The position numbers and the translations under genes were made by a program. 64,000 bases of DNA. Source: an uncultured Clostridia bacterium. GTDB taxonomy: Bacteria; Bacillota; Clostridia; Oscillospirales; Ruminococcaceae. The notes below the pieces were generated by a model. It made no database searches. It saw nothing but the letters and a program-made list of their open reading frames with translations, and was not told the DNA's origin. Positions 1-8,135 of the stretch are shown here, in pieces (the stretch's first letter is position 1; each line of letters begins with the position of its first letter). Location of the stretch: NCBI GenBank assembly GCA_945829235.1, contig CALZUA010000005.1, positions 62,001-126,000 of the forward strand. Direction: 5' to 3'.

Positions 1-1
1 G

Positions 2-679
2 AAGGACGAAATATTTGCCTTTACACCGGAATTTCAATTCGACGATAATGGGAAAATAATTACATTTGACGAAAAATATGATGTTTGCGGAAGATTTAAC
101 GGCAACGGAATTGTTTTCTTTTGGGGCTCTCAGCCGAATAACGCAATGATTTCAGGTCTTCAGTTTCAAATGTCTGATATAATCAGCGAAAAGCAGGCGC
201 AGGAAATTTATGAGCTTTATACTGAAATCTTTGGTCAGGAAACGGCTTATTTACAGCTTCCCAAGATACAAGGTCTGCTTGAACAGCGCACAAACGCCGC
301 AAATATTCTTGTATCCTTGCTGTTAATTGTAATTTTGGTATTGAATATAATGCTTGTTTTCAGGTATTTGCTGTCATCAAAAAAGAAAATTTTTGCGGTT
401 TTCAGATTTTGCGGCTTTAACAAATCCGTCTGCTTAAAATACAGCTTTGCTGAGTTTATGTTGATTTCGCTTGTTTCATCGGCAATGTCAATATTCGTGT
501 TCAATCAGATTTTAAAACCGTTTATGACAAATTATTACAGCATCTTCAACACCGTTTTTACTGCCGATTATTATTTTTTCCTTTTCGGAATGTTTACTGC
601 CGCCTGCGCCTTAATGTTCTTTATTTACATAGCGCCGTCGCTTTCTAAATCCGTAACGGCTGAGCTTCGCGAGATATAA
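2..679 (+). CDS. FtsX-like ABC transporter permease, C-terminal part
   Basis: The frame is open from base 2, so the gene begins before the window; 225 residues are visible. The visible part ends with three hydrophobic segments (around residues 98-124, 137-160 and 180-205 of the visible part), which is the usual C-terminal membrane half of FtsX/MacB-type permeases, preceded by part of the extracytoplasmic domain. It lies 11 bp before a second permease and the matching ATPase, so it is one subunit of an ABC exporter or mechanotransmission complex. Substrate unknown. The coding style is AT-richer than the genes after 2860. An internal ATG at 146 is not needed as a start because the upstream frame is open. 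Confidence 0.75.
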   Translation, partial: KDEIFAFTPEFQFDDNGKIITFDEKYDVCGRFNGNGIVFFWGSQPNNAMISGLQFQMSDIISEKQAQEIYELYTEIFGQETAYLQLPKIQGLLEQRTNAANILVSLLLIVILVLNIMLVFRYLLSSKKKIFAVFRFCGFNKSVCLKYSFAEFMLISLVSSAMSIFVFNQILKPFMTNYYSIFNTVFTADYYFFLFGMFTAACALMFFIYIAPSLSKSVTAELREI

Positions 680-690
680 GGGGGCAAGAT

Positions 691-1818
691 ATGAATACGA
701 TAAAAATTACGCTTCTAGCATTTAAGAAAAACACATTTACATTCATTCTTGTAATTGCACAGCTTGCCGTGCTGTTCCTTGCAGAAAACTATATGGTTTC
801 GGCGCTTGTTGAGCGTGAAATGCAATTTTCGCCGTTCAAGCCCGTCTTCAACGAAAACACAGCATTTGTTTATGACAGTGAATATGTAAAAAACGCGGCA
901 ATGCTCGGCATTGACTCAAAAGCGTCGCGTGAGATGTTGCTTTGTGAAATAAAGGACGAGTATAAAATTTATGATGTAATGTCATTTACAAACGGCGAAT
1001 ACACCGTTTATTCCGTAAGCGATGATATTTACGCCTCGCTTGCTCTGCCGCTTGCCTTCGGGAATTATGGAAGCGCTGTCGGCTCGTTTGGAACGCCGGC
1101 GGGAGAAAAAGAAATATTCTTTCCCGATGGAACAGATTTAAAGCTGGAAACAAGCGGCGCACTTACTGCTTCAACCTATATTCCCACAATGATGAGCTTA
1201 TCATCGCAGGATATGACAGCCGGCGATTTTTATTATACCTCGGTAAATGAGCGCAATATAATTCTGACAAATCGCTCGTCTATCGGCGGATACGAGCAAC
1301 ATTTTCGGCTTAGCAGCGGATTTCTGATTGAGTTTAAAAGCGACACGGCTCGAAATTTTGAAGCGCTTAAAGGTGTGGCGTTAACCGTTCCTACAACCGA
1401 AATTGCCGAAAACACAAATAAAGCTCTGAAAAAGGATTTGCTAAAATTTATCCCGCTTGTGGGAACGGTGTTGATTATCGTCATAATCGGGATTATATGC
1501 ATTTCGATTATTATTTTTAAAGAAAGCGAGCGAAGAAACGCGGTTTTATGGATATGCGGCTATTCAAGAGCAGGAATAATCGGCGTTCAGACTGTTGGAA
1601 TTGCATTGATGACCGCATTATCTGTAATAATTTCGCTTGCAACATACGGACTGCTGAAAATAAGCGGCAATGAAATGGTTATCGGCATAAATCTGACATT
1701 TGAAAATTTCATTGTTACTTTTATAACCTGTATGCTTCTTTCGGCAATTTCATCTGTTGTTCCCGCGTTGAAGTGCCGTAAAGTATCCCCCGCAGAGTAC
1801 ATCAGGAGGGCATTGTAA
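691..1818 (+). CDS. FtsX-like ABC transporter permease
   Basis: This 375-residue protein has one N-terminal membrane segment (about residues 14-34), a soluble extracytoplasmic region of some 220 residues, and three C-terminal membrane segments (about 253-277, 296-320, 333-358). That 1+3 layout is typical of FtsX/MacB-fold permeases used in peptide or lipoprotein export and in antibiotic-sensing modules. A GGGGG stretch at 680-684 serves as ribosome binding site. Its stop overlaps the start of the ATPase gene by one base, so the three genes are co-translated. The extracytoplasmic domain is not one I recognise, so the substrate cannot be named. Confidence 0.8.
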   Translation: MNTIKITLLAFKKNTFTFILVIAQLAVLFLAENYMVSALVEREMQFSPFKPVFNENTAFVYDSEYVKNAAMLGIDSKASREMLLCEIKDEYKIYDVMSFTNGEYTVYSVSDDIYASLALPLAFGNYGSAVGSFGTPAGEKEIFFPDGTDLKLETSGALTASTYIPTMMSLSSQDMTAGDFYYTSVNERNIILTNRSSIGGYEQHFRLSSGFLIEFKSDTARNFEALKGVALTVPTTEIAENTNKALKKDLLKFIPLVGTVLIIVIIGIICISIIIFKESERRNAVLWICGYSRAGIIGVQTVGIALMTALSVIISLATYGLLKISGNEMVIGINLTFENFIVTFITCMLLSAISSVVPALKCRKVSPAEYIRRAL

Positions 1819-2480
1819 TGATTGAATTGAAAAACATAACTAAAATCTACAATTCAAAAAAACAATACTGCTTCCAAGCGCTTAACGGAATATCTTTCGC
1901 CGTAAATGACGGAGATTTTTGTGCAATTATCGGAAAATCAGGTTCGGGGAAATCAACCTTGCTTCACATAATCGGTATGCTTGATACATTTTCAAGCGGC
2001 GAATATTTTTTTGATAAAACAGATGTTTCAAAACTCAATGAAAGAACCGTATCAAAAATCCGTGCTCGTTCAATTGGGTTTGTCAAACAGGATTTTGCGC
2101 TTATTGATGAATATTCTGTGCTTGATAATGTTATGATACCTCTTTATCCGATTAGGTCAGCCGAAAAAAAGAAAAAGGCGCTTTCGGCGATTGAAAAGCT
2201 GGGCATTTTAAAGCTTGCGAACAAATATGTATCACAGCTTTCGGGCGGCGAGAAGCAACGCGTTGCAATTGCCCGTGCAATCGTCAACGAGCCGTCAATT
2301 ATCCTCGCCGACGAGCCGACAGGTTCGCTTGACAGCAAAACCGCCGCCGATATAATGAGCGTTTTCAAGCGGCTCAACGATGAGGGGAAAACCGTTATTA
2401 TTGTCACACACGATATGGGCGTTGCAAATCAATGTGAGCGAATTATCGAGATTTCGGACGGGGAAATCGTTTCACAGTAA
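1818..2480 (+). CDS. ABC transporter ATP-binding protein (LolD/MacB type)
   Basis: A 220-residue ATPase with all standard motifs: Walker [10 protein letters not shown] at residues 39-47, signature LSGGEKQR near 139, Walker [12 protein letters not shown] near 160 and the switch histidine in VTHD near 196. Length and the EPTGSLD sequence fit the LolD/MacB/FtsE class that pairs with FtsX-like permeases, here the two genes directly upstream. The start ATG overlaps the upstream stop, with AGGAGGG at 1804-1810 as ribosome binding site. Last gene of the AT-richer exporter operon; after it the sequence changes character. Confidence 0.9.
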   Translation: MIELKNITKIYNSKKQYCFQALNGISFAVNDGDFCAIIGKSGSGKSTLLHIIGMLDTFSSGEYFFDKTDVSKLNERTVSKIRARSIGFVKQDFALIDEYSVLDNVMIPLYPIRSAEKKKKALSAIEKLGILKLANKYVSQLSGGEKQRVAIARAIVNEPSIILADEPTGSLDSKTAADIMSVFKRLNDEGKTVIIVTHDMGVANQCERIIEISDGEIVSQ

Positions 2481-2520
2481 TATAAAAGTTAGATAATGCG
2501 GCAGACCGTCAATCAGTGAT

Positions 2521-2607
2521 ATCGTGACTTTATAGGATTGTCAGCTTCGGGCACAAAAATTGCCCCTAGAACATACTAGGGGCGAAATTCGCTACCGGTC
2601 GCACCGG
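2521..2607 (+). repeat. 87-bp structured repeat, copy 1
   Basis: Copy 1 of a direct repeat (period 93 bp, about five differences between copies). It contains a row of short inverted repeats: GGGCA/TGCCC, GCCCCTAG/CTAGGGGC with a 6-base loop, GCGAA/TTCGC and CCGGT/ACCGG with a 3-base loop. The dense stem content suggests a folded RNA or DNA structure. Confidence 0.8.
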
Positions 2608-2613
2608 CGACTA

Positions 2614-2700
2614 ATCGTGACTTAAAAGATTTGTCAGCTTCGGGCACAAAAATTGCCTCTAGAACATACTAGGGGCGAAATTCGCTACCGGTCGCACCGG
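2614..2700 (+). repeat. 87-bp structured repeat, copy 2
   Basis: Copy 2 differs from copy 1 mainly in a 7-base stretch after the first ten bases and by C to T at 2658 within the stem GCCTCTAG/CTAGGGGC. On plus-strand RNA this change turns a C-G pair into U-G, so the stem is kept. Confidence 0.8.
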
Positions 2701-2736
2701 TTGCCGCATTGTTATATTGCAAATTGTTTTGAATAC

Positions 2737-2758
2737 AAAAAAGTTCCTAAAAAGGGAC
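2737..2758 (-). terminator. Terminator-like hairpin, minus strand
   Basis: On the minus strand GTCCCT pairs with AGGAAC (one mismatch) and is followed by six T. It sits just downstream of the tRNA-Leu remnant and may be the original terminator of that tRNA gene; it can also end transcripts from the acetyltransferase gene. Confidence 0.5.
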
Positions 2759-2780
2759 TCTAAAAATATCACTGTCGTAA

Positions 2781-2823
2781 CGCAACCCGAAGCTAGCGCG
2801 TCTGCCAATTCCGCCACACCTGC
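2781..2823 (-). pseudogene. Truncated tRNA-Leu (5' half only)
   Basis: Read on the minus strand, the sequence matches the 5' half of a bacterial tRNA-Leu: acceptor strand GCAGGTG, D-arm GCGGAATTGGCAGACGC and the 5' anticodon strand CTAGC followed by TTCGGGT. The matching anticodon strand, variable arm, T-arm and 3' acceptor strand are absent, and the expected CAG anticodon position reads CGG. It cannot make a functional tRNA. It lies at the border between the AT-rich exporter region and the core genes, which fits a rearrangement or excision scar at a tRNA locus. Confidence 0.65.
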
Positions 2824-2862
2824 GTATTAAATTCTGTCAAAGGGGGATTGAAATTCGTGATA

Positions 2863-3405
2863 TCAGCAGTCGTACACCCTCCGATAAATCTCGCGGATTT
2901 TTTCCGCAAAATCACTCTCGGAAAGCGGCAACGGGCTGGACATTATCACAAGCTCCACGGGGTTATCACCTTTGCGATAGGGCGGTTGCTTGTAGGGGAA
3001 CGGGTTCGTGTGAAAACCGAGCCGCCGGTAAAACTCAATTCTCCGCGCGGAAAACTCGTTCAGCTCGGGCGGCTCAGCTTCGAGAACAATCGTTTTTCCC
3101 GTGCAAATCGCGCAGAGTTGCTTTATCATCTCCGAGCCAAGCCCTTTCCCGCGCTGGCTTTTGTCAACGGCAAAGTGCTCGAGATAAACAAAGTCCGACA
3201 GTTCCCAGAAATTCAGAAATCCGAGAATTTTTCCGTTATCTGAGAGCGTCATTGTCCTGAATTCGGGACAATTTGATTTTGCAAGCTGAGCCTCAAAATC
3301 CCGCCGCTCGTCCTCGGGAAATGAATACTCGAGTATTTCAAAAAGCTCCGAAAAAAGCTCGTCCGAGAGCGGATTTTCGGGGCTGTAAAGCGCTGTTGTG
3401 TACAT
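2863..3405 (-). CDS. GNAT family N-acetyltransferase
   Basis: A 180-residue protein with the acetyl-CoA-binding motif A of GNAT enzymes (QRGKGLGSEMI around residue 100) and a C-terminal strand typical of the fold (FYRRLGF). The start is taken as the ATG at 3405 because AAAAGGAG lies just upstream on the minus strand; a longer frame to 3459 has no such site. The acceptor substrate cannot be told. It is transcribed away from pheT, with a terminator between them, so it is probably its own unit. Confidence 0.8.
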   Translation of the reverse strand: MYTTALYSPENPLSDELFSELFEILEYSFPEDERRDFEAQLAKSNCPEFRTMTLSDNGKILGFLNFWELSDFVYLEHFAVDKSQRGKGLGSEMIKQLCAICTGKTIVLEAEPPELNEFSARRIEFYRRLGFHTNPFPYKQPPYRKGDNPVELVIMSSPLPLSESDFAEKIREIYRRVYDC

Positions 3406-3457
3406 TTTGTTTGCTCCTTTTTGGTGAATATTATTCGGGAAAACCTGCATTTTATAC

Positions 3458-3493
3458 AAAATCTCCTTGACATACCGAAATATGCCAAGGAGA
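3458..3493 (-). terminator. Terminator of pheST
   Basis: On the minus strand TCTCCTTGGCATA pairs with TATGTCAAGGAGA around a 6-base loop (one G-U pair), followed by TTTT. It lies 17 bases beyond the pheT stop and fits a rho-independent terminator. Confidence 0.75.
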
Positions 3494-3509
3494 ATTGCTT
3501 TAAATCGGT

Positions 3510-5915
3510 TTATCTTCTCGCCGCGCCGAGCTTTTCGGATAGACGCGCGGTGATTTTTTCCATTTCAGCGTCTGCTTGTTCATCGGTTACGTCCGCATTG
3601 TCCGCGAAGGTTATCGAGAACGACAGGCTCTTCTTGCCGAAGCCGAGCTTCTCGTTTTCGTAGTGGTCGAACAGAACAACCTCGGAAACCTTGTCGCTCG
3701 CCGCCTTGATTTCGTCCTCAACCTCAACGCAGAGAGTTTTCTTGTCGAGAGTGAGCGACAAATCGCGCTTGATTTTCGCGAAACCGCTCGCGGGTGTGTA
3801 CTTGATTTCCTGCTTGTACAGACTCTGGATTGCGCTGTAATCAAGCTCCGCGAGAATGATGTTCAAATCGGACTTCTTGCCCTCGGCAACATTGAGGTTC
3901 TCGACAACCTCGTATCTCAGCTTTCCGAGAACGCCGATTTTCACGCCCTCGCAGAATATTTCCGCGGTAATTCCCGGGTGCAACCAGCATCTTTCACCGC
4001 GCTCAAACCGCAGTGTAAGACCGTTTGCCGCGGCAAATGCCTCGATTTCCGCCTTGACAGTGAAGAAGCTCTCGTTTGCTCCAAAAGCACCCAAGCAAAG
4101 GATTTTACGCTCCTCGGGAGCCTCGGTTAGCGGGAGATTTTTCGGAAGATAGATGTTCGCAAGTTCAAAGAAACGTCCCTCGGAGCGGTCGTTTTTCACG
4201 TTGTCAGCGATGACGTTTATCATGCACGGGCTCATAACCGTGCGCATAATCGAGAGGTTGTCGGTGATGGGGTTGAGTAGCTCGATAACTTTTCTCTCGG
4301 GCGCGTTTTCGGGAAGTAAAATCATATCAAGCTCGCGCTTCGAGTACATCGCAAGCGTCTGTATCTCGTAAAATCCGCACGAGCAGAAGAATTTCTTCGC
4401 GGCAAGCTCCTTGTTCTGGAGGAAATTCAAGCCGCCGCCCGTAACCTCGGCGGTTTTGAGGAAGGTCGGGATAACGTGGTCGTAGCCGTACTCTCTGATA
4501 ACCTCTTCCGCGATATCCTGATAATTTTCGACATCTTCGCGGTAGCGGGGAACAGTGACGGTGAGCATCGAGCCGTTCTCGGAAACACCGAATGCAAGCG
4601 CTTTCAGAATGCTTACAATTTCGCTCTGCGGCACTTCAATTCCGAGCACCGAGTTCACTTTTTCAACGGTAACGTCAAAGGTTCTCGGAGCGGTGTTTTC
4701 GCCCGCGGAAACGTCAAAGTGCGAGGAGCTGATTTTTGCAACGCCGAGCTTCTCAACGAGATTGAGCGCTCTCGCCATACCCATTTCCACGCCGTATTCG
4801 TCAACGCCCTTTTCAAAACGCGCCGCAGCGTCCGTGTGCAGACCGAGTGCGCGCGAGGTTTTTCTGACGTTATCGCGGCGGAATTTTGCGGCTTCGAGGA
4901 GAATTTCGCTTGTTGCGGGCTTGATTTCGGAGTTCAATCCGCCCATAATTCCCGCAAGTCCTACGCCCTTTACCTTGTCGCAGATAAGCAGATTTTCACT
5001 CGTTAAAGTACGCTCTTTTTCGTCAAGAGTTGTGATTTTCTCGCCGTTTGTCGCGCGTCTTACAACGATGGATTTGCCGTCAAGCGTGTCCAAATCAAAC
5101 GCGTGCATAGGCTGACCGATTTCCAGAAGAACATAGTTTGTGATATCAACAATCGCGTCAATTGCCCCGAAACCGCACACGGAAAGTCTGCGCTTCATCC
5201 ACTGCGGGCTTTCAAAGTGCTGTACATCATAGATGTAGTGACCGAGATAGCGCGGGCACAAATCCTTGTCGATAACCTCAATCGAGATTTCGTTCTGCGT
5301 TTTATCGGTCTGGGTGAAGCTGTAATCCGGCTCTTTGAGCGGCTTTTTGAGGAACGCCGCAACCTCGCGCGCGATACCGAGAACCGACTGACAATCGGGA
5401 CGGTTTGCGGTAATCGAGATATCGAAAACGTAGTCGTCCAAGCCGAGATACTTCACGATATCCTCGCCGATGGTAGCGTCCTCGGGGAGAATTAAAATTC
5501 CGTTTACGGAAGCGCCTTTAATCCAGTTATCGTCAATGCCAAGCTCGCCGCCCGAGCAGAGCATACCGTAGCTCATCATATCCTTCATCTTGCGCGGCTG
5601 AATTTCCAGACCGCCGGGGAGCTTTGCTCCGACAACCGCCGCAGGTACTTTCGCTCCCTTGAAAACGTTGTCCGCGCCCGTTAAAATGAGGTTGTCCTCG
5701 CCGTAAGAGCCGCAGTTGACGTGGCATATATAAAGGTGTGTGCCCTCGTATTTTTCAATCGAGGTTACTTCTCCGACAACAATTTTCTCGATATCCTTAC
5801 CGAGATAAATAATTTCCTCAACCTCAAAACCCGCTCCGAAGAGCTTCTCCACGAGCTTTTCTGTGGAAACATCTATGTCAACGTATTCTTTAAGCCAGCT
5901 TTGTAAAATCTTCAT
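3510..5915 (-). CDS. pheT: Phenylalanine--tRNA ligase beta subunit
   Basis: The 801-residue length is that of bacterial PheT. Domains in order: the EMAP/OB-like tRNA-binding domain (about residues 40-150, IVVGEVTSIEKYEGTHLYIC), the B3/B4 editing domain (about 210-380, with QPMHAFDLD and GIMGG), the B5 DNA-binding-like domain (about 400-480), the inactive synthetase-like core, and the C-terminal FDX-ACB anticodon-binding domain (about 705-800). With PheS it forms the alpha2-beta2 enzyme charging tRNA-Phe. It follows pheS by 12 bp on the minus strand and shares its T-box control. Confidence 0.97.
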   Translation of the reverse strand: MKILQSWLKEYVDIDVSTEKLVEKLFGAGFEVEEIIYLGKDIEKIVVGEVTSIEKYEGTHLYICHVNCGSYGEDNLILTGADNVFKGAKVPAAVVGAKLPGGLEIQPRKMKDMMSYGMLCSGGELGIDDNWIKGASVNGILILPEDATIGEDIVKYLGLDDYVFDISITANRPDCQSVLGIAREVAAFLKKPLKEPDYSFTQTDKTQNEISIEVIDKDLCPRYLGHYIYDVQHFESPQWMKRRLSVCGFGAIDAIVDITNYVLLEIGQPMHAFDLDTLDGKSIVVRRATNGEKITTLDEKERTLTSENLLICDKVKGVGLAGIMGGLNSEIKPATSEILLEAAKFRRDNVRKTSRALGLHTDAAARFEKGVDEYGVEMGMARALNLVEKLGVAKISSSHFDVSAGENTAPRTFDVTVEKVNSVLGIEVPQSEIVSILKALAFGVSENGSMLTVTVPRYREDVENYQDIAEEVIREYGYDHVIPTFLKTAEVTGGGLNFLQNKELAAKKFFCSCGFYEIQTLAMYSKRELDMILLPENAPERKVIELLNPITDNLSIMRTVMSPCMINVIADNVKNDRSEGRFFELANIYLPKNLPLTEAPEERKILCLGAFGANESFFTVKAEIEAFAAANGLTLRFERGERCWLHPGITAEIFCEGVKIGVLGKLRYEVVENLNVAEGKKSDLNIILAELDYSAIQSLYKQEIKYTPASGFAKIKRDLSLTLDKKTLCVEVEDEIKAASDKVSEVVLFDHYENEKLGFGKKSLSFSITFADNADVTDEQADAEMEKITARLSEKLGAARR

Positions 5916-5927
5916 TGAAATTCCCCC

Positions 5928-6947
5928 TTACGCCTTGAATTGCTCCAAGAAATCCATTTCGTTGCGGAAAAGCACGCCCATATTCGAGATGCCGTATTTG
6001 AGCATCGTGATACGCTCAATGCCTATTCCGAACGCAAGTCCCGAGTAAACCTCGCTGTCGATGCCGCAGTTTTCGAGCACCTTTTTGTTGACAACACCGC
6101 CGCCGAGTACCTCAATCCAGCCTGTTCCCTTGCACAGCGAGCATCCCTTTCCGCCGCACTCGAAGCAGGAAACATCAACCTCAACCGAAGGCTCGGTGAA
6201 CGGGAAATAGGACGGGCGCAGACGAGTTTTCGTGCCGCTTCCGAAGATTTCCTGTACAAATTTGTCGAGCATACCCTGCAAATCGCAGAGAGTTATACCC
6301 TTATCGACAACAAGTCCCTCCATCTGCGAGAACATCGGCGAATGCGTCGCGTCGCTGTCCGAGCGGAAAACCTTGCCGGGAACAAGCACCTTGATAGGTG
6401 GCTTGTGGGTGTCCATTGTGCGGATTTGTCCGGGGGAGGTGTGCGTTCTGAGGAGCAAATCCTCCGTGAGCCAGAAGGTGTCCTGCATATCGCGCGAGGG
6501 GTGGTCTTTGAGAACGTTGAGGCGGGTGAAGTTGTGGTCGTCGTCCTCAATCTCCGGACCTTCGTAAATCTCGAAGCCCATTCCCGCGAACACGTCAATC
6601 ATCTGATGCTTTATAATAGTAATCGGGTGAAGATTGCCGGGAGCGCGTCTGAGCGCAGGAAGCGTAACGTCCACGGTTTCCTTTTCATAGCGCGCGTTAA
6701 GCTCGAGCTTTTTGATTTCGTCCTGCTTTTGACGGTAAAGCTCCTGCGCCCACTCGCGAACCTCGTTCACGGCTTTTCCGAAGAGCGGTTTTTCCTCGGG
6801 GGAAACGTTCTTCATCTCCTTCATCAGCCCTTGGATAACGCCCGCTTTTCCGAGAAAATTCTGCCAGAATTCGGAAAGGGAAGCGCCGTCCCTGACTTCG
6901 CCGATTTTAGCTTTAACTTGTTCCTTGATTTCGCTGAAATCCTTCAT
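5928..6947 (-). CDS. pheS: Phenylalanine--tRNA ligase alpha subunit
   Basis: This 339-residue catalytic subunit has the N-terminal coiled-coil (about 1-85) and the class II core: motif 2 ([13 protein letters not shown] near 195-207), the PheS-type cysteine pairs [12 protein letters not shown], and motif 3 [11 protein letters not shown] near residue 307. It activates phenylalanine and transfers it to tRNA-Phe together with PheT. The ATG at 6947 follows a GGAG site. First gene of the pheST operon, directly after a T-box leader. Confidence 0.97.
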   Translation of the reverse strand: MKDFSEIKEQVKAKIGEVRDGASLSEFWQNFLGKAGVIQGLMKEMKNVSPEEKPLFGKAVNEVREWAQELYRQKQDEIKKLELNARYEKETVDVTLPALRRAPGNLHPITIIKHQMIDVFAGMGFEIYEGPEIEDDDHNFTRLNVLKDHPSRDMQDTFWLTEDLLLRTHTSPGQIRTMDTHKPPIKVLVPGKVFRSDSDATHSPMFSQMEGLVVDKGITLCDLQGMLDKFVQEIFGSGTKTRLRPSYFPFTEPSVEVDVSCFECGGKGCSLCKGTGWIEVLGGGVVNKKVLENCGIDSEVYSGLAFGIGIERITMLKYGISNMGVLFRNEMDFLEQFKA

Positions 6948-6961
6948 AAAACTACTCCTTT

Positions 6962-7215
6962 ACAAAAAATAAATCCCGACTCTTGCCAAACGAAAACGCT
7001 TCGCAAACAGTCGGGACGAATAATATCCGCGGTACCACCCGTTTTCGGAGAAAACTCCGCTCTCAAACGCCTTTTCGCGGCGAACGTCCCGCTTAGTTTC
7101 TCGCGGGCGGCTCGGGCGCTGAAATTCAAAAATTACCTCGGCGGGGCGCTCACAGCCAACGACGCCTTTCTCTGAACCGAAAAATAACCCTCTACTTACA
7201 CGCTTTCTCAGCCTT
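6962..7215 (-). promoter_or_regulatory. T-box riboswitch (Phe specifier) controlling pheST
   Basis: On the minus strand the T-box core GGGTGGTACCGCG is at 7040-7028, followed by a terminator stem AGTCGGGA/TCCCGACT (7016-7009 with 6981-6974) and a T-rich tract at 6973-6963. Upstream, GAATTTC at 7127-7121 has the GAA-Y-codon pattern of a specifier loop and reads TTC, a phenylalanine codon. Uncharged tRNA-Phe should stabilise the antiterminator and allow pheST transcription. Confidence 0.93.
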
Positions 7216-7222
7216 ACATTGA

Positions 7223-7251
7223 ATTATAACACATTTTTTGGAATTTGTCAA
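7223..7251 (-). promoter_or_regulatory. SigA-type promoter of pheST
   Basis: Minus strand: TTGACA (7251-7246), 17-bp spacer, TATAAT (7228-7223); perfect consensus. The -35 box overlaps the stop codon of the upstream hydrolase gene (7250-7248). Confidence 0.9.
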
Positions 7252-8135
7252 GTATTTTTGCCCACCGTTTTCCACAACAGCCGCGAACCCCGATAAATAC
7301 ACGCAATTTCGCCTTTTTTCTTCAGATAAGAAAGACAACTGCGCGTTGTGTGACCGATAAGCTCGTACTGCGTTAAATACAGCTTTATATGAAGCTCTGC
7401 GAAGATTTTTTCGAGAAGCTCATCGATTGTCAAGCCGTTTTCGCAGAGCCGTTTTATCATATCCAGCACAAATCGGATATTTTCGATGTTCTTGTCAACG
7501 AGCGGCTTGATATCCCCGCAAGGCTCGTCGTGCGCGGGAATGAAAAGCTGTCCGTCAAGCGTTTTCAGCTTTTCGAGCGATTTCAGATGCTCGGAAACAT
7601 CGTGCATAAACGCGATTTTATACTTGTCGAGAATGTGCTCCCCGACAACTCCGTCCGCGCAAAACCACACTCCGTTGCTTGTCCCGAAAGCAACCTGCTC
7701 GAAGTCGTGACCGTCGATGTGAACGTACTCAAGACCGCTCGGGAGAACGCTTTCCGTTAGCTTTTGGCACTCGCACGGTGCGCTCATAATTACCCGTGCT
7801 CGCATTTCATCGGTCGGATAACCACCGAAAAGGGTGACGGGAGTGAGCTGAGGGTATTCGACAAGAGCCGCGCAAACCCCCGGCGCATACACCTCGCAAC
7901 CTGTTTTCTCGCGCAGAAAAGCCGCGCCGCCGATGTGGTCGCAGTGAGAGTGGGTGAGGAACACCTTTTCGAGCGCAAGCCCGCGCTGTTGAACGAGAGC
8001 AAGCGCTTTTTCCGCAGAACCCCTGTCGCCGCCGCTGTCGATAAAGCAACACTTTCCGCCGTATTCAAAAACGCCGACATTCGCGAAGGAGTCCATATAA
8101 TAGGTATGCGCGCCGACTTGATTTAACTCGTACAT
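7248..8135 (-). CDS. MBL-fold metallohydrolase
   Basis: A 295-residue protein with the metallo-beta-lactamase zinc motif HSHCDH at residues 62-67, a further metal histidine in HIDGHDFEQV (about 137-146) and PAHDEP near 203 as the last ligand region. The family hydrolyses thioesters, lactones or other small substrates; the substrate here cannot be told. The C-terminal winged-helix-like part (about 230-290) is common in this subfamily. Its ATG overlaps the TGA of the upstream kinase gene, so the two are co-translated. Confidence 0.85.
   Translation of the reverse strand: MYELNQVGAHTYYMDSFANVGVFEYGGKCCFIDSGGDRGSAEKALALVQQRGLALEKVFLTHSHCDHIGGAAFLREKTGCEVYAPGVCAALVEYPQLTPVTLFGGYPTDEMRARVIMSAPCECQKLTESVLPSGLEYVHIDGHDFEQVAFGTSNGVWFCADGVVGEHILDKYKIAFMHDVSEHLKSLEKLKTLDGQLFIPAHDEPCGDIKPLVDKNIENIRFVLDMIKRLCENGLTIDELLEKIFAELHIKLYLTQYELIGHTTRSCLSYLKKKGEIACIYRGSRLLWKTVGKNT

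Larger units (their letters stand above)
2495..2710. repeat. 216-bp unit bounded by a 9-bp inverted repeat and holding two 87-bp direct repeats
   Basis: AATGCGGCA at 2495-2503 is matched by its exact reverse complement at 2702-2710. Between them lie two 87-bp copies (2521-2607 and 2614-2700) separated by 6 bp. No reading frame of useful size covers the unit. It could be a small non-autonomous element, a structured RNA, or an elaborate terminator region for the exporter operon. No convincing target-site duplication is visible. Confidence 0.7.

Noticed and set aside
2521-2700. CRISPR array
   Set aside because: Only two repeats, 87 bp long and 6 bp apart; no spacers and no cas genes.
2781-2823. 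Complete tRNA gene
   Set aside because: No 3' half, no T-loop and no anticodon stem partner.
5940-7175. Plus-strand open frame (411 codons) opposite pheS and its T-box
   Set aside because: It runs through a recognised gene and a riboswitch; protein has no domain and lies on the wrong strand.
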